Positions 10,616 through 23,469 are shown, numbered from the stretch's first letter. The stretch: 64,000 nt of DNA from Triglochin maritima (GCA_963682175.1 OY821771.1:10105001-10169000); one strand, 5' to 3'. Made by a program: numbers and translations. Notes: a model not told the origin generated them from the letters alone.

Positions 10616-11155
10616 ATTTTTATCACATGCGGTTGTCATTTTTATCATATTGGTTGTCTTTTTAAATAACCCAAGTTGAAATTAGCAAACAAGAATATGA
10701 AATCAAACACAACTCTGTGAAAAGAAATCAGAAACCCCAAAAAACTAATATCAAAGACAAACCAACTTTAGACAAGAACACCGCAAACCGAAATCAAAGA
10801 AAACACCAACCACCCCAAAAAAACATCACCACAACACCTTAAATTAGCTACAAAGAATCAAACTTCCCCTAACAATACTACACAAAAAACCAAAACAACT
10901 ACAAAGAAACAAAACCTACAAAGAAACAAACTTTCCAAAATAACATCAAAAAACCAAAATCGATTCATCACAGAAAAAAATAAAAACTTCAAATCAGCCA
11001 CAAAGAACCAAATTTTAAAAAAAATCATTTCAAAAATCAACAATTCCCTTACAATGTCTTACTTTAATTGACGATAAAAAAGAGAAAATGTAAATTTGTT
11101 ATAAAATAACATAAAAATCATTAATAGAGTTTTTTTTTGTTTTGAAATGGATGAT
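10616..11155. other. minisatellite remnant and A/C-rich unassigned sequence
   Basis: 10616-10665 holds two or three units of the 20-bp minisatellite found left of the hATs. The rest is A- and C-rich DNA with many AAACC-like words and no convincing coding frame. Confidence 0.5.
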
Positions 11156-11937
11156 TAGGGGTGTAATCGATCCATAATCGAGTGAGCCGAGCATGCTCAA
11201 GATCGACTCGATAAGAAAATGTTTGTGCTCGCCGCTCGCTTGATATGGATTTCGAGCCAAATTTTTCACTCGTGCTCGACTTGACCCCTGCTCGCAAGCG
11301 GATCGACTCGCTAGAGTGTTCGATAAGGAGAGACGACAGAGAGGGAAACGACGACGAGGGACATGACGACGAGGGAAACAACGGAGACAATGGCGAGGGG
11401 AGACGGGGATGGTACGGGCGATAGTGGCCACCTTGACCTTCTCACCGTCGATGTTGAACCTGTACATGATGATACATAAACTATAAAAAACACCCTAAAA
11501 TTTTCCCCTTTAAGCCACCTTACATCACAAGTCCAACCACCCAAACCAAGTAAGGAGAAAATGAAAGAGGACCTTCTCCTTGACGCCAGAGAGGCAGTTG
11601 AAGACGGTGGCGCAGTGACCACCGTCGACATGGTAGAGGTTGTTGAGGGCAACGTAGAGAACACTGTCGCCGACGACCAGTTATACGTAGTCGATAGAGT
11701 AATTCAGTCTGAATAATTGGGCAGTAGATATGTGTATTGGATTCGAGCGAACCAGTGAGTGATAATAAAGCGAGCACCGAGCGAGCAGGGTCTGCTCATG
11801 CTTGGCTCATTTAGCTTGTCAAGCGGATTTCTTTTCTCGTGCTTAACTTTTTTTATAACCGATCCATGCCACAATTCGAGAAAAATCGAGCGAACATGGC
11901 GCGATTTACCGATCCCGAGCAGAACTTGATAGCCTTA
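11156..11937. mobile_element. hAT-like non-autonomous element carrying a gene fragment
   Basis: The left end begins TAGGGGTGTAATCGATCC and the right end, read on the other strand, begins TAAGGCTATCAAG. These are imperfect inverted ends of the common plant TAGGG(C/G)TG hAT type, and both subterminal regions are rich in CTCG/CGAG words. The 8 bp outside the two ends are TGGATGAT and TGCATAAT (6 of 8 identical), consistent with an old target duplication. The interior is GC-rich and includes a prohibitin-like piece. Confidence 0.65.
11560..11700 (-). pseudogene. captured prohibitin-like exon fragment
   Basis: One minus-strand frame reads NNLYHVDGGH followed by an FN...GVKEKV motif, matching the plant prohibitin start of the SPFH/PHB domain (SLYNVDGGHRA...FNR..G.K.KV). 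No start codon, flanking exons or remaining domain are present, and the frame is closed by stops on both sides. The fragment lies inside a hAT-like element, so transposon capture is the simplest explanation. Identification rests on remembered family motifs. Confidence 0.55.
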
Positions 11938-12029
11938 TGCATAATTTATTTAAAAGTAAGGATGATAAGTGGAAAATAGTACTTTGAGTTATTGTTTCTA
12001 TTTTAGAAAATAATACTACTGGTACCATA

Positions 12030-12790
12030 TGCAACCAGGCGATCGCCTAGATAATGGCTTACGTACCCGGAACAAATTTGCTAATGACTCACGAAGATTA
12101 TGATCACTTAATACCCAATAGAAGTAGTGACCTCGGTTAGAAATCTACTCACCACTTAAATTTAAATGAAAAAAATCATTAGTTTGTGAATTATGTGGTA
12201 GAGTCACTAAGGGTGGTAATACCGGCCACAAACAACACACGTCCACAAAACGAGCAGTAACACACAACCTTGTGATAAAGCCCAGAGAATTTAAGAACTG
12301 AAATAGTCGCTTACATGTCCACTACTAATAGAATTCAAATGAATCAAAATGCATGCTTAGATGATTTGGTTGATTTAGGAGATGGTGTAGGAACACACGA
12401 GTCGGGTACAAGTACTGGCTTGACCCCAACCTCCCAACCCTTTTGTCTCCTTGAATGAGGAAAAGGCAACGTAATTGGATACCAATTGATCATTTTTGTG
12501 AATAATCTCAATATGTTGTTGACCGAACACAAACCATAATCGAACGACATTTTAAGAAAGAAGATCGTAAAAACAATTAATAAAAATGGGCTAATGGTTT
12601 TTTATAGATGTGGAATTTCTTTCAACGCGATTACTACACCTGAATTTAAGGAAGTCGTCATCGTTACCTCCACACACAGTTCTGGCCTAAAATCCATCAC
12701 TTATCATGAAGTTAGTAATACATGCCTAAGAACTGAAATTGAATATACTAACGATGCAAATATTACGATTAGACATAAAACGTCTTAAGT
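12030..12790 (+). pseudogene. third hAT transposase relic (BED finger to linker)
   Basis: A GC-rich palindromic block (GGCGATCGCCTAG, about 12038) resembling hAT termini is followed by MTHEDYDHL near 12090 and a BED finger CELCGRVTKGG...GHKQH at about 12197-12250. A downstream block with GISFNAITTPEF (12611-12650) is typical of the segment just before DUF659. Stops and at least one frameshift interrupt it, and it ends at about 12790 against the MULE relic. It is related to the two other hAT elements but much more diverged. Confidence 0.7.
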
Positions 12791-12792
12791 TA

Positions 12793-14073
12793 CGATTAAG
12801 AAACTTCATCAACTCCGTATACTTGTTCCAATGCTTTCTTGCGGGCATACCAAGCTTTGTCATACTTGATATCTATGAAGTAATGAGTCTTCACTAAAAC
12901 TTGAATTTCTGTAGGAGTAATGGTTATGTTTGTTCGAATGGTGGCAAGAATCATGTTAGAAATTAAACCGGCGTCACATTGCACGTGGTCATGCAAAAGT
13001 TCATCGTTACTACAGGTGTGTTCAGACTTGTACTTCTTAACTTGAAAACATTCTTTGCTCTGACTGTAAGATGCATGTATCTTCCATTCACACTCTTTTT
13101 TCAAACAACCAGCTGAAAATCTTTTTGGCCCAGACGTTAACACTTTGAATTGAACATTTTTTCGCAAATGTCATTCCTTCAACTGATGCAACAAATCTTT
13201 TTTTGTTGAGAAAATCTTATGCAACCAATAACTCCGTCCATCTTCTAAGTTATCGTATTCAGTGTACGCAGCAATACACTCATCGACATTTCCAATCACT
13301 GAATCTTCAATCCAGTTCTCGTCAGGCTCTATGTCTGGCAAATGCCTCAAATCCGGTAGTACTGGTAATGGTGACAATTCATTACTAACGATGACTTCAT
13401 GTACGTAGCTATCAGGTTCTCGATTCACAACGTCTGCCATATGATGAAACATGTTCTGCAGCTCCGGAAGTGAGGTTGAATCTACATCAACAATGTCTAT
13501 CTCATCACCATCCATCTGACCATCTGCTTCATCATCATCTGTCTCATCACTATCTGCATCTTCAACCTGTCTTCCTTGAGAATGTGATTGAACTACGTCT
13601 GCTTCATAATTACCAATATTCATTGGTGTGTGCTCATACGATCCAAAATAGGACCGAGGAACTGCCGAAGAAGGACCTGCTTCATATTGGCTATATGTTT
13701 GTGTCATTTGTTGATAATCCTCATTCAACTGACTGTGGTGGACAGTAGTATAGGGCTTGGGTTGTTTCTCAACAAATAATACAACCGTATTGATGAAGTT
13801 AAATAGAGATAGCAGTGTAGTCGTGCTCTGATCATCAAAAACTTGAGCATATGTATACTTTTCATACGGTGGTCATTTGCATGTTAACTTTAGATCAAAC
13901 TCTCCTTCTTGGAAACCGCAAACTTGACAAACTGATTCATAGAGATCATCATATCGCATTTGTGTGTTAACATTAAGCATTCGTCTGTTACTGTCTTCAT
14001 ATTCTGGTACCTCATCTACGAATGTAAGAATTCCATCGAAAAAACCCATAACCAATCCGGTACCAGAGCTCAT
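12793..14073 (-). pseudogene. MuDR-type Mutator-like transposase, N-terminal part
   Basis: From an ATG at 14073 the frame encodes an N-terminal PB1-like segment (MSSGTGLVMGFFDG), a TGA after KLTCK, then an acidic region (DADSDETDDDEADG) up to 13171. A second stop is followed by a MuDR DNA-binding-type domain (13167-12796) with an FSAGCLKKECEW motif and HTC. The MULE catalytic core and SWIM finger are missing: the copy stops at about 12793 where a hAT relic abuts. All parts are in consistent order, so it is one truncated gene with two nonsense codons. Confidence 0.8.
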
Positions 14074-14284
14074 TACTTCGAGTGTAGAAAATCTATATTC
14101 ATACATACATGAACATAAAAACAAATACATTAACTATACATGCATTGTATTTCATGTCAAAATCAAAAAAAGCCAAAAACAAAATAAAAACCTAACCTCA
14201 ACACTGTTGGTCGTCACAGGGAGAGACTAATGGGGAGTGGGGGAAATTTTGGAAGTGAAAGAATGAAGATAGTGGCTGGTCATG

Positions 14285-14580
14285 CCACTTAAACCCTAGC
14301 TTAAAAACGGTATCTCGGATGTCGTTTTTATATAGGGTAAAACGGCACCAGTAATGCCATTTTTAAACAAGTTACTGGTGCCGTTTTCTATAGGGTAAAA
14401 ACAACACTACTAGTACCGTTTTTTACTCTGGTTAAAAACGACACTACTGGTAATGTTTTTTACTCGGGTTAAAAACGGCACTAGTAGTGCCGTTTTTTAC
14501 TTGGTTAAAAAACGGCAATGAAGATGCCGTTTTTACTTAATAAAAACGGTATCTCAGGTGCCGTTTTTCAATGTGCATAT
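14285..14580. repeat. hairpin array, word AAAACGGCA / TGCCGTTTT
   Basis: At least five consecutive short inverted repeats of the form AAAAACGGCA + 4-10 nt + TGCCGTTTTT, several near-perfect (for example AAAACGGCACTAGTAGTGCC, ending TTTT), separated by T/G-rich linkers. It lies just upstream of the MuDR-type gene start and probably belongs to that element's subterminal region. Confidence 0.85.
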
Positions 14581-14744
14581 TTTGCCAAATAAGTTTCTGA
14601 AGTGCATATTTTTACAATTTTTTATTTTTTTGATTATTTTGAATTTTTTTCTTATGAATACCAAGCAAATGAAAGTGTACCAAGTTATTTTTTAATAAAC
14701 AGTAGAAGTTGATTTAAAATTTTACAGTTGTTTGTACTTCTACA

Positions 14745-16650
14745 CCTGCAGCCGCAATTTTTTTAAATAAAAAAAATTGAAATTCAAATTTAGGATATTT
14801 TTCGAAACGTACTCGGATCGCGGTTGCGATCCGTCCCCTTTCAAAAAAAATTTGACGGATCGTGGGTGTGAACCTCGATCCGTGGAATTTTATTTTTATT
14901 TTTTTATGTTTTATGTTTTTATGGTTTAGTTTTAGTTAGATTAATTTTTATTTCTATTTTCCTTTTTTATTGCAATTATTTTTAATCTTTTTTTTCAAAA
15001 TATGTTTTCAAATTGATATTATTTTTTTAAAATTTTTAAATTCGTTTTTAATTTTTTGAAGAATCGACCTCCAAATCACGTGGACAACTGGACATATTGA
15101 AAAGTTATGTTATTTTCTACAATAAAAAACAAAATTTCTTATTCAGAATAATAATTTATTTACAATTGAGTATTAAACAAACACTAAAACTAATTAAAAA
15201 AAATGGTAACGTTGTCATAAATTTGTAGAGTGTACACACTTTACAAATATTTTTGGAGGTCGATACATCAAAAAATTAAAACACAATTAATATTTTTAAA
15301 AAATAATAACAATTACAAAACATATTTTGAAAACAAATTTACTAAAAATCAAATTAAAAATAATTTTAAAAAAATCAAAACATAAAACACTACAACTAAA
15401 ATCCATGACTTTTTTTATTTTCTTTTATTGTTTTTGATTTTATGTTTTGATTTTTTTAAAATAATTTTAACTATGTTATATATATATTTCAAAATATGTT
15501 TTCTAATTTGTATAATTTTTTTAAAATTTAATTTAATTTTTAATTTTTTAACTGTATCGACCTCCAAAAAAGTTTATAATGAGTATACACCTTACGGATT
15601 TTTTACAACTTCATCGATTTTTTGTTTTAGTTAGTTTTAGTGTTTGTTTAATATTCAGTTGTAAATAAATTATTATTCTGCTTAAGAAATTTTGTGTTTT
15701 TATTATATAAAATAACATAAATTTTCAACCCACTCTGTTATCCACGTCATTTGTAGGTAGATTCTGGAAAAAATTAAAAACAAATTAATTTTTTTAATAA
15801 ATTAGTTTAAATTACGTTTTGATTTTCTAGTTTTAAAACTAATTAGTTTTTAAAAAAACATAATTTAAGAAAACACGTGTGATTTTTTAGTTTTTATAAC
15901 TAATTAGTTGAAATTATGTTTTGATTTTTTAGTTTTAAAACAAAATAGTTTTTTAAATTATTTTTTGATTTTTTTAAATTATTTTTAATTTGTTTTTAGT
16001 ATATTTGTTTTCAAAATATGTTTTGTAATTGTTATTATTTTTTAAAAAAATTAATTGTGTTTTTAATTTTTTACTGTATTTTCCTTCAAAAATGTTTTAA
16101 CGTGTGTACACTCTACTAATTTTCGACAAGATTACCAAATTTTTTTAATTAGTTTTTGTGTTTGTTTAATATTCAATTGTAAATAAATTATTATTCTGGT
16201 TAAGAAATTTTGTTTTTTTATTGTATAAAATAATCTAACTTTTCGATACGCCAATTCTTCAAAAAATTAAAAACAAATTTAAAAAATTAAAAAAGAATAA
16301 TATCAATTTAAAAACATATTTTGAAAAAAAAAAATTTAAAAAAAGATTAAAAATAATTGCAATAAAAAGGAAAACATAAATATAAAAAATAAAACTAAAA
16401 CATAAGACATAAAAAAATAATTTCCACAGATCGCGGTTTACACCCGCAATCCGTGAAAATTTATTTAAATTTTTTTTTGAAAAAAATCCACGGATCGCCT
16501 ATCAGACCCGCGATCCGTCAATTTTTTTTTTTTTTGAAATGGGATGTATAACGTTTCGCACCCGCGATCCCAGTACAGTTCGATTTTTTCCTTTAAAATT
16601 CGAATTTCGATTTTTTATTATTATTTAAAAAAATTACAGCATCCGCTGTC
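14745..16650. mobile_element. AT-rich fold-back element with long inverted repeats
   Basis: The outer about 450-500 bp on each side are imperfect inverted copies. Left starts AATTTTTTTAAATAA (about 14756), right mirrors it to about 16640, and both contain GC-rich GGATCGCGG hairpins at 14815-14885 and 16425-16575. Further in, a block of about 180 bp (with TCGACCTCC, AATTTATTTACAATTGA and GTGTACAC words) occurs once forward (about 15060-15250) and twice reversed (about 15555-15730 and 16070-16250). There is no coding capacity. The structure suggests a non-autonomous MULE-like or FB element; exact ends and target duplication could not be fixed. Confidence 0.75.
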
Positions 16651-17155
16651 CATTAACCACGAGTTGTTTGAAATTGAGTCTTAGATTCTCAAGATCCAGA
16701 ATTGCAATCTTGTATGAAGCTTGACTTCCTTCAAGGAACACTGGAACATGGACGTCACATCTTATTTTGAGATGAAAGTTGTCACTCTAGTGTAATTATC
16801 CAACTCCTTACATGTATATATGCAACATATACACCATCGAAATGGTACCCAAAAGAAAAATATTTCCTCAAAGTTCCGTAATGGAACAAGACCTCTTACA
16901 AGTTACGACACTCAAAAACACAAATGAAACCTGTTGTCTCAATTAAGTTGCACAGTCCTTAAACTGAACTCCAAGTAAAGCATTATCTCTTGCAACAGCT
17001 TTTGCGTCCTAGAAATCTAGAATCGCTTTAGGCTCATATGATCCTTTCCTTGTCAACTCAAATTCCTCAAATACCATTCATATTACTTCAAACCCCCATC
17101 ATCTCCATTTGACAACAAATCTCAAACCTCAGATCTCAAGCAACCCAACCAAAAC
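16651..17155 (+). other. promoter and 5' leader region of the NTF2-like gene
   Basis: About 500 bp between the fold-back element and the start codon. The last 100 bp are C/A/T-rich as in plant leaders. A TATATA stretch lies at about 16815, but it is too far upstream to call a TATA box with confidence. Confidence 0.4.
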
Positions 17156-18473
17156 ATGTCCTTAATCAACCTTACACAAACCACATTCTTTCCCAAGCCA
17201 CCTCTAAGAGCATCAGTTTTTCACACCACGGTCCCAAATTTGCGTGTAGGGTCTCACGGTCCATTGAAATCCCATCGTATCACCAAGCGGCACCTGCAGA
17301 AGAACGTCGGTAGCAAATCGTTGATTCATTGCTCCAATAATAATGAGAGTGTTAGCGACAAAGACGACAAACAGAATCTGGATACCGTCATGAGATTTTA
17401 CAATGCCATCAAGGATAAAAACCTCGAGGAGATGTCAGAGTTGATAGGGGACGACTCCCAATGTTTATGTAACTTACCATTTGTCGGTCCTTTCAGAGGA
17501 AAAAAGGTACAAAAAAACGTAAGTTGTTCCTATCATGCTCGTTACGTTTCCTCTGATAAATGTTGCATTTCACAGAAAGTTCTGCAGTGTCTCTCAATGA
17601 TGATGAGGTTCATGGGTGAGCATGTTAAGTTTGTGATCAAACCTAAATCAGAAGACGGTATCGACGTTGGTATTCAATGGCAAATAGGTAAATACAGAAC
17701 CACTATCAATACAACATTATCATAGCAACAATTAAAACCACTATCTTATTTCTTTGCCTATTTTTTTTCGTGCTATAGAAAAATACCATTTCAATCAATT
17801 CCAGTAGAAAAGTATGATGTCAAGAAAGTCAAATGAAGAGGATGTAAGAGCAAGAAAATCAAATTTCCCTACTTTCAGTGCAAGAATGTGTTACATATAA
17901 CAGTGGAGAATTATAGATATTTTACAGAATTAGAAAACATCTATTTGTTTCGCAGAAATAGGAAAATAATGACATTTTACCTAACCTTATTGCTAAAATA
18001 AACTGAATCATATAATGAGGTGAGTGCAGACTGGCAGAAGACGGGCACACCCCTTGGAAGAGGTTTCAGTCTCTACACTGTTCACATATACAAAGGAGAG
18101 TTTCTGATAAGGTTTGTGAAAACCTAAAACTCTGACCCAACATAAATAAACTATCATGATTGTCTAACATTTGTGATGCATTTGAGCAACTCAGAAATGT
18201 GGAGGTAATAATGGAACCACTGCTTCAACTTGAACCCCTGAAATTGGTACGTTTTAGATGATTTACCTTAAAGAGCAAATTTCTCTGGAACTGGAATTGA
18301 CGAGCTGTTGCTTTTGTTGGCAGAAGCTGATGGAATTCCTCAAGCCCATGATGGAAAAGCTCAAATCCTGCACTGTGATTGACAAACAAGAAAGAAATTT
18401 GATAATATACAGTTTGCTCACAACTCTAGTCATGGTAGTTTCTTTCATTGTTTTGAAGAACCTGCAAATATGA
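17156..18473 (+). CDS. NTF2-like/SnoaL-like domain protein, probably plastid-targeted, C-terminal membrane anchor
   Basis: Five exons: 17156-17506, 17576-17687, 18030-18111, 18195-18246 and 18324-18473. All introns are GT-AG and the phases join cleanly into 248 residues. Residues 1 to about 55 are rich in Ser/Thr/Arg/Lys with almost no acids, like a chloroplast transit peptide. Residues about 75-190 form an NTF2-like cone fold (VMRFYNAIKDKNLEEM, FVGPFRGKK, IQWQIDWQ, GFSLYTVHIYKGEFLIR, NVEVIMEPLLQ). A hydrophobic segment near the C-terminus (IIYSLLTTLVMVVSFIVL) is a likely membrane span. The first intron is 69 bp and lacks in-frame stops, so a retained-intron product would stay in frame. The family is known for small-molecule binding or enzyme folds; the specific function is unknown. 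Confidence 0.85.
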
Positions 18474-19502
18474 ATACGTCTGTATGTTTTATAGCAACAA
18501 AGTTTATCATTATGTTCTCAGTACAACAAAACCAAACTGGAGTTAAAGATTGCGGACTCAGCCTCGCAGGAATTAGATAAAATTAAGCCACAATATCTAC
18601 AATCATCAAGGATTACTGATGCTATTTACTGAGTTATTTTAATGAAGTGAGAAGTTAAGTTTAGTGTCAACAAGGAATTACATCAGGAACAGATACAAAC
18701 TAACATCATCCTTCCTGCCAGGAGCCTGGATTAAACTACAGCTTCAAATAAGTTTAGTCAAGAGAACACCAATCAAGCGCACAAAACAAATAATGTTTTC
18801 ATCAGTATCAGCTATATTGTTAGGTCCAGTAGACAGTCTTCAGGCTTTGTTATCTGCAAAAATAAAATTGGAAATGTTAATAATTCTAGAAGTTCTCATA
18901 ATAAAAAATAAGACCATGAGTTAGGGTGCCTTCAGAAGATGCCAAGCAGCCAATCATGAAAATCTAAGGAGAACTTTATTTGAAACTCATTCCATCAACT
19001 TTGAAAGGATAGGTATTACCCTAAGAGCAACTCAAGGCCTTATAAGCACATTTTACCACTAGCGACTGACAAGTCAACTTTCCAAGGTATCAATATCACG
19101 ATAAAACAACTTTTTTAATGAAAAAGAACTTACATAGATACGGACTTAACCTAGTTGCATAACTAGTCGCGTGATGCTAAAATAACACTCAATGGGACAA
19201 AATCCACCTACCAAAAATTAGTCCATGCAACCATATAAAAAACACCTTTCTGTAATCTTAAATCAAAAGTTCAATCCAGAATATCGGCAAACATGCTCTT
19301 TGACCAGGTAGGGTTCATAATTCTTAGTCATAAGATTACAAAGAATTATAAAAAAAATTGATTGATCAATTTCATTTTTCCACAATAAAAACCTGAGTCC
19401 AGAAAGCATCACCCTTCACCAATGTATGTGTCATGGACAAAAAAGGCAAAATAATAATTAAACCTAAAAAAATACATAAACTTACCTGTTAGCGTGATAA
19501 TG
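18474..19502 (-). other. 3' regions of the two convergent host genes
   Basis: The two host genes meet tail to tail here. On the minus strand a good splice donor (CAGGTAAG) sits about 20 bp after the SWIB stop codon, and an acceptor-like TTTTTGCAG lies near 18855, so the SWIB transcript probably has a spliced 3' UTR reaching toward 18.6 kb. No further gene is visible. Confidence 0.45.
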
Positions 19503-22500
19503 TCAAGACTGTTTGAACATGTGACATGACAGCATTTCAGATATTCCCAAGACGGACAAGCTATCACATCCAAATAGGCGTGCCAGCTTGCTATCAAACT
19601 GTATCATCATTGAATCTGCAGGACCCTAGAAGATGAACACCTACCATTAGTTCACATGATGCCACCCAAAAGATTCTATGTACGACACAAATCAGTTTCT
19701 GTTTAAATCTCTGAAGAAATAAAGTAGTAGCTTAAAGAAATGGTGAAAGTCATGGAGTTCGTAACCAAGTGCCGGTGGTCGGACCAAATTGGAAAAACAA
19801 CACGAGAAACTTGGATAGTAGCGCACCTGCAATTTGTTAGCTTTTATATAATCCCAAATTCGCTTCATAGCTTCAGACTGAAGCATCTGCCTTTCCCCTG
19901 TACCAAAGAACTCCGCCAGAGCATCAGATAATACTATAGGATAATTACCAACAGCCTCATGCTCAGGCAACAGTCCATGTCCAAGCACTGCCTCGTGATC
20001 AAGCATTGACAGTGCATGCTGAGCAACCTTCTCGTGCTGAAGCATCTCCTCATGCACGGGCACAGGCTCAGACTTGGGCACAGGCTCAGGCTCAGTCGTT
20101 TTTAACCTTTTCGAATCAGGACCCGCGTCTTCTGGAGGAATGAAAAAGAAAACAAGGTTACCATCTGCGATATTAAAATCAGGTAGTAGTAGAAGCCTAA
20201 ACAGTAGGCATACTTGAGGATTCCAGTGGAAGGATATGCTTAGCTAAGAGCTTATTCATCTTGAACATGTCAGTACTGTCAGTCTCAAAAACCAGTCGGA
20301 GTTCATCATTGCAGATGATTTTCCTTTTATTGTTAGGGTCTTGGAGATTGTTCTTACGTATATACACCCATAGCTGCTTCACAATCTGAAAGGACAGCAA
20401 TAAAGCAAGATACAAGGTAAAAAATGGTTACTATTGTAGGTCATGTGTCTAAATATATTGGAAGTAATAGTTATTAGTATGGACCTGCGTTCGTGCCATC
20501 GTAGATTCACCAACAATGGCCTGGAGTTCAGGGGAGACACCACAAACTTTGTTTAAACCACCAGGTCCTCCTCTTTTTTTAGCTCCAGGTTGGGCACCCC
20601 TGTTCAATCAAAAATATCAGTTACAGGATCAGAAACTAGAAAGAACAGCATTAAATAAATAAATCAACACATGAGATTCCATGCATTCAAATTTCAAAGA
20701 CGCCTGTGATACTTTTTATCACTCAATTTTACACACAAAAAAATACATTTAAAGGGAAAAAAAATATTGCATGTCGAAAATTCAACATGGTTTGTATATC
20801 ACATAAATAAATAGAGATTGGGCCAAACATTAAAGAGAACAACAAAAGGCATATTGCATGTCAAATGTTCATCATGATATGGATGTCCCACAAATAAACA
20901 TAATGCAGGCCATAAGGATTCACACGTTATCCAAGTCACCAAACAATGTTTTGAAATACAAAGAAAATGGTAGTTCTGAGAGTCACTAAATGGTTTATCG
21001 CTTATGCACAATAGTGTTTAAGACCACTTAATGATTTGAAGGACTGGCGTTTTTCTCTTAAATTCGAAAACCACCTAGTTTTCTTCCTTAAATCTTCGTT
21101 TGAAACATCTCCAACAAGAATTAGAATAGGTCCTCGAAATATGTGTCAAGACTGTAAGGAAAACAGGTAAATAGAACACAAAAGAAGCCACCAACCATTT
21201 CAAGATGAGATCACACGTACGAAATTCACCTTAAAAATTAAGGTAATTATAAATTAAGCAGCAGCTACACAGAGTAAGTTAATATACAGGGCTTAAGGTC
21301 TTCCAGAAGACAAAATGGTAACCTTACTCTTCTAGTTAAATTTTAGTTACAAAGGGGAAACTATGAGAGGCAGAATGCAATTTTTTTTAACAGCAAGTTT
21401 GCAAGATATGCAGACTCCTAAGCATGAGACATGATACTCTCTCCTTCCACATAGAGCTAAACAATAACATTTTCTACTTTTTTAAGTTTTTTTTTTTGAA
21501 TTGGCAAAAAGTAAAAGAAAACACTAATGATTATAATCTACTCAACACCCATGAATAAGGACATACAAGAATTAATTTCATGCAAGGCTGTCATTTCTCT
21601 CTTTTCTGGAATACACAGAATAAGGACATACAAGAATTTGGATTGAAAACAAAAACCTGTGAACACCACTTAATCATCAAACAACGACCTAAGATCCCCT
21701 TAGCAGATCCTGATGCACAAAAAACAACAAGCTCACCCTGCTTCGGCACTACCTAAGCTGTTGGCACAACCATAGCCTGTGCCGCAACAGTCACCCACTT
21801 GAGTAGCTCTCGACCCCACAAAACCAATAATCCATAATAAATTAATTGAATTCACCTAATCCAGGCATCAAACATATGAAACCTCAGCTAATCCAACACC
21901 AAGCTGAACCAAACAAGCAAAGTGTCTATCACCTTAGTCTGCATTATCAGGCACAAAATCCAGTACATTCCCAATGCTTCTAGACTGACTTCTAGTCACC
22001 TGATCCTCTCATAGTCCAATCAACTCCAGTTATACTCACTACCCAATAAAAAGAATCCAGCACAGTTCAAGCAGAAATTCACAAAATCATGCAATCCAAA
22101 CAAACCAAATACCATGTACCCAAGCCATCAAACACAGTGAACAAACCAAACCAAACCATCCTACACAAACACAAAACCAAGTAACCTTTTTTAATCCAAA
22201 CCACAATCCAAACACACAAAAAACAACCAAATTGCACGCACCCAAACGAGCTAACACCCTCGATCACAAGACCAGAAAACAAATCCAAATCATCCAGCAC
22301 AAACACCAGACCAACTAACTTACTAACCTTTCTTATCAAAACCCAACCACTCTAAACCCAAAAGGCACCCAAACTCCGCACAATCAACATTATAAACCAG
22401 AAGTCCACAACACAAAATACACCAAACCAAATCACCTCACTTCAGCGAAACTCATAATCCAACAGAAAAAAAATCCAAACATCCAGCACACTAGATTACA

Positions 22501-23469
22501 ACATAGAACAAACCACATTAACCCATCTAACTAAAAAAACCTAAACTAAACCACTTTCCTTCAACAACATCAAACTAAACAAAGACACCAAACGCAACAC
22601 ACCAAACGGCCAACACAGCATAGAACAAACTCCACCAAATCACCTCATTTCAGCAAAACAAACACTCCACTCAAAAAAGGAACCAAATTCCACACGCCCA
22701 TCACATTAAATCAGTAAATCACATCACACCCCATACTGAATCTCAAACCGAGCAACATTTTTTAAGCAAAACCCACACTGCAACCAAAAAAAGAACCAAA
22801 TTTCACGCACCCAATTACCCAACACATTAAATTAGAGAATCACAACCCAAACCCAAACCCAAACCCAAACCCAAACCGAACACCCCTTTAGAAGCAAGAC
22901 CCACACTCCAACCAAAAACAGAATCAAATTTCACACACCCAATACATCAAATTAGTAAACTCACAACACAAACCAAATCCACACCCCAAACACAAGAAAG
23001 CAACCAACTTTCAGTATAATAAAACCCAACACACCAACCAAAAAAAAGAACCCAAAACCCACAAACCGAACAAAATGAAGAAAAGCAACCAACTTTCATT
23101 GTCAAAACGAAAAAGAAACTAAATTTAAATTACAAAAAATAATAATAAAGAAACCAACTTTGACCTTCCTTTGGCAGTCCCGGAGGTCCCCCCGGCCTTC
23201 TCCTCCCCTCCAACCCTCCCACTCTCAAACCCGAGCTCGCTCCTCCCGGGCAAGTGCGCGAAGGGGGATCCCTCGAACCCCTGGCGATGGAACCCGAACC
23301 CCGCCAAGAGGGCGGTGGCGTGATCACGGATGAAGGCGGCCTTGTGGGTGAGGTCGAGCCCAAGCTTGTCCTCGAGCTGGTGGACTAGTAAGGAGGGGTC
23401 GGCGACCGGGCCGTGGTGGTGGAGGACGAGGGTTTGGATTAGGGTTTGGAGATCCTCGTCCGACACCAT
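19503..23469 (-). CDS. DEK-C / double SWIB domain protein
   Basis: Five exons on the minus strand: 23469-23165, 20599-20485, 20385-20214, 20131-19827 and 19625-19503. Phases join exactly into 339 residues with GT-AG introns. Residues 1 to about 60 (MVSDEDLQTLIQTLV...KAAFIRD) form a DEK-C-like helical domain. SWIB domain 1 spans about 115-195 (GGLNKVCGVSPELQ, VKQLWVYIRKNNLQDP, MFKMNKLLAKHILPLE). An acidic/Pro-rich linker with repeated EPVP and HE motifs follows, and SWIB domain 2 spans about 260-339 (AMKRIWDYIKANKLQ, LFGCDSLSVLGISEML). SWIB proteins act in chromatin remodelling or transcription; this layout matches plant proteins annotated as SWIB/MDM2-domain or UAF30/spp27-like. Intron 1 is 2565 bp and A/C-rich. 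Confidence 0.9.
22844..22878. repeat. short (CCCAAA)n tract
   Basis: Five to six tandem CCCAAA units inside SWIB intron 1. It differs from the plant telomere unit CCCTAAA. Confidence 0.85.

Noticed and set aside
22844..22878. Interstitial telomere repeat
   Set aside because: The unit is CCCAAA, not the plant CCCTAAA unit; simple-sequence tract in an A/C-rich intron.
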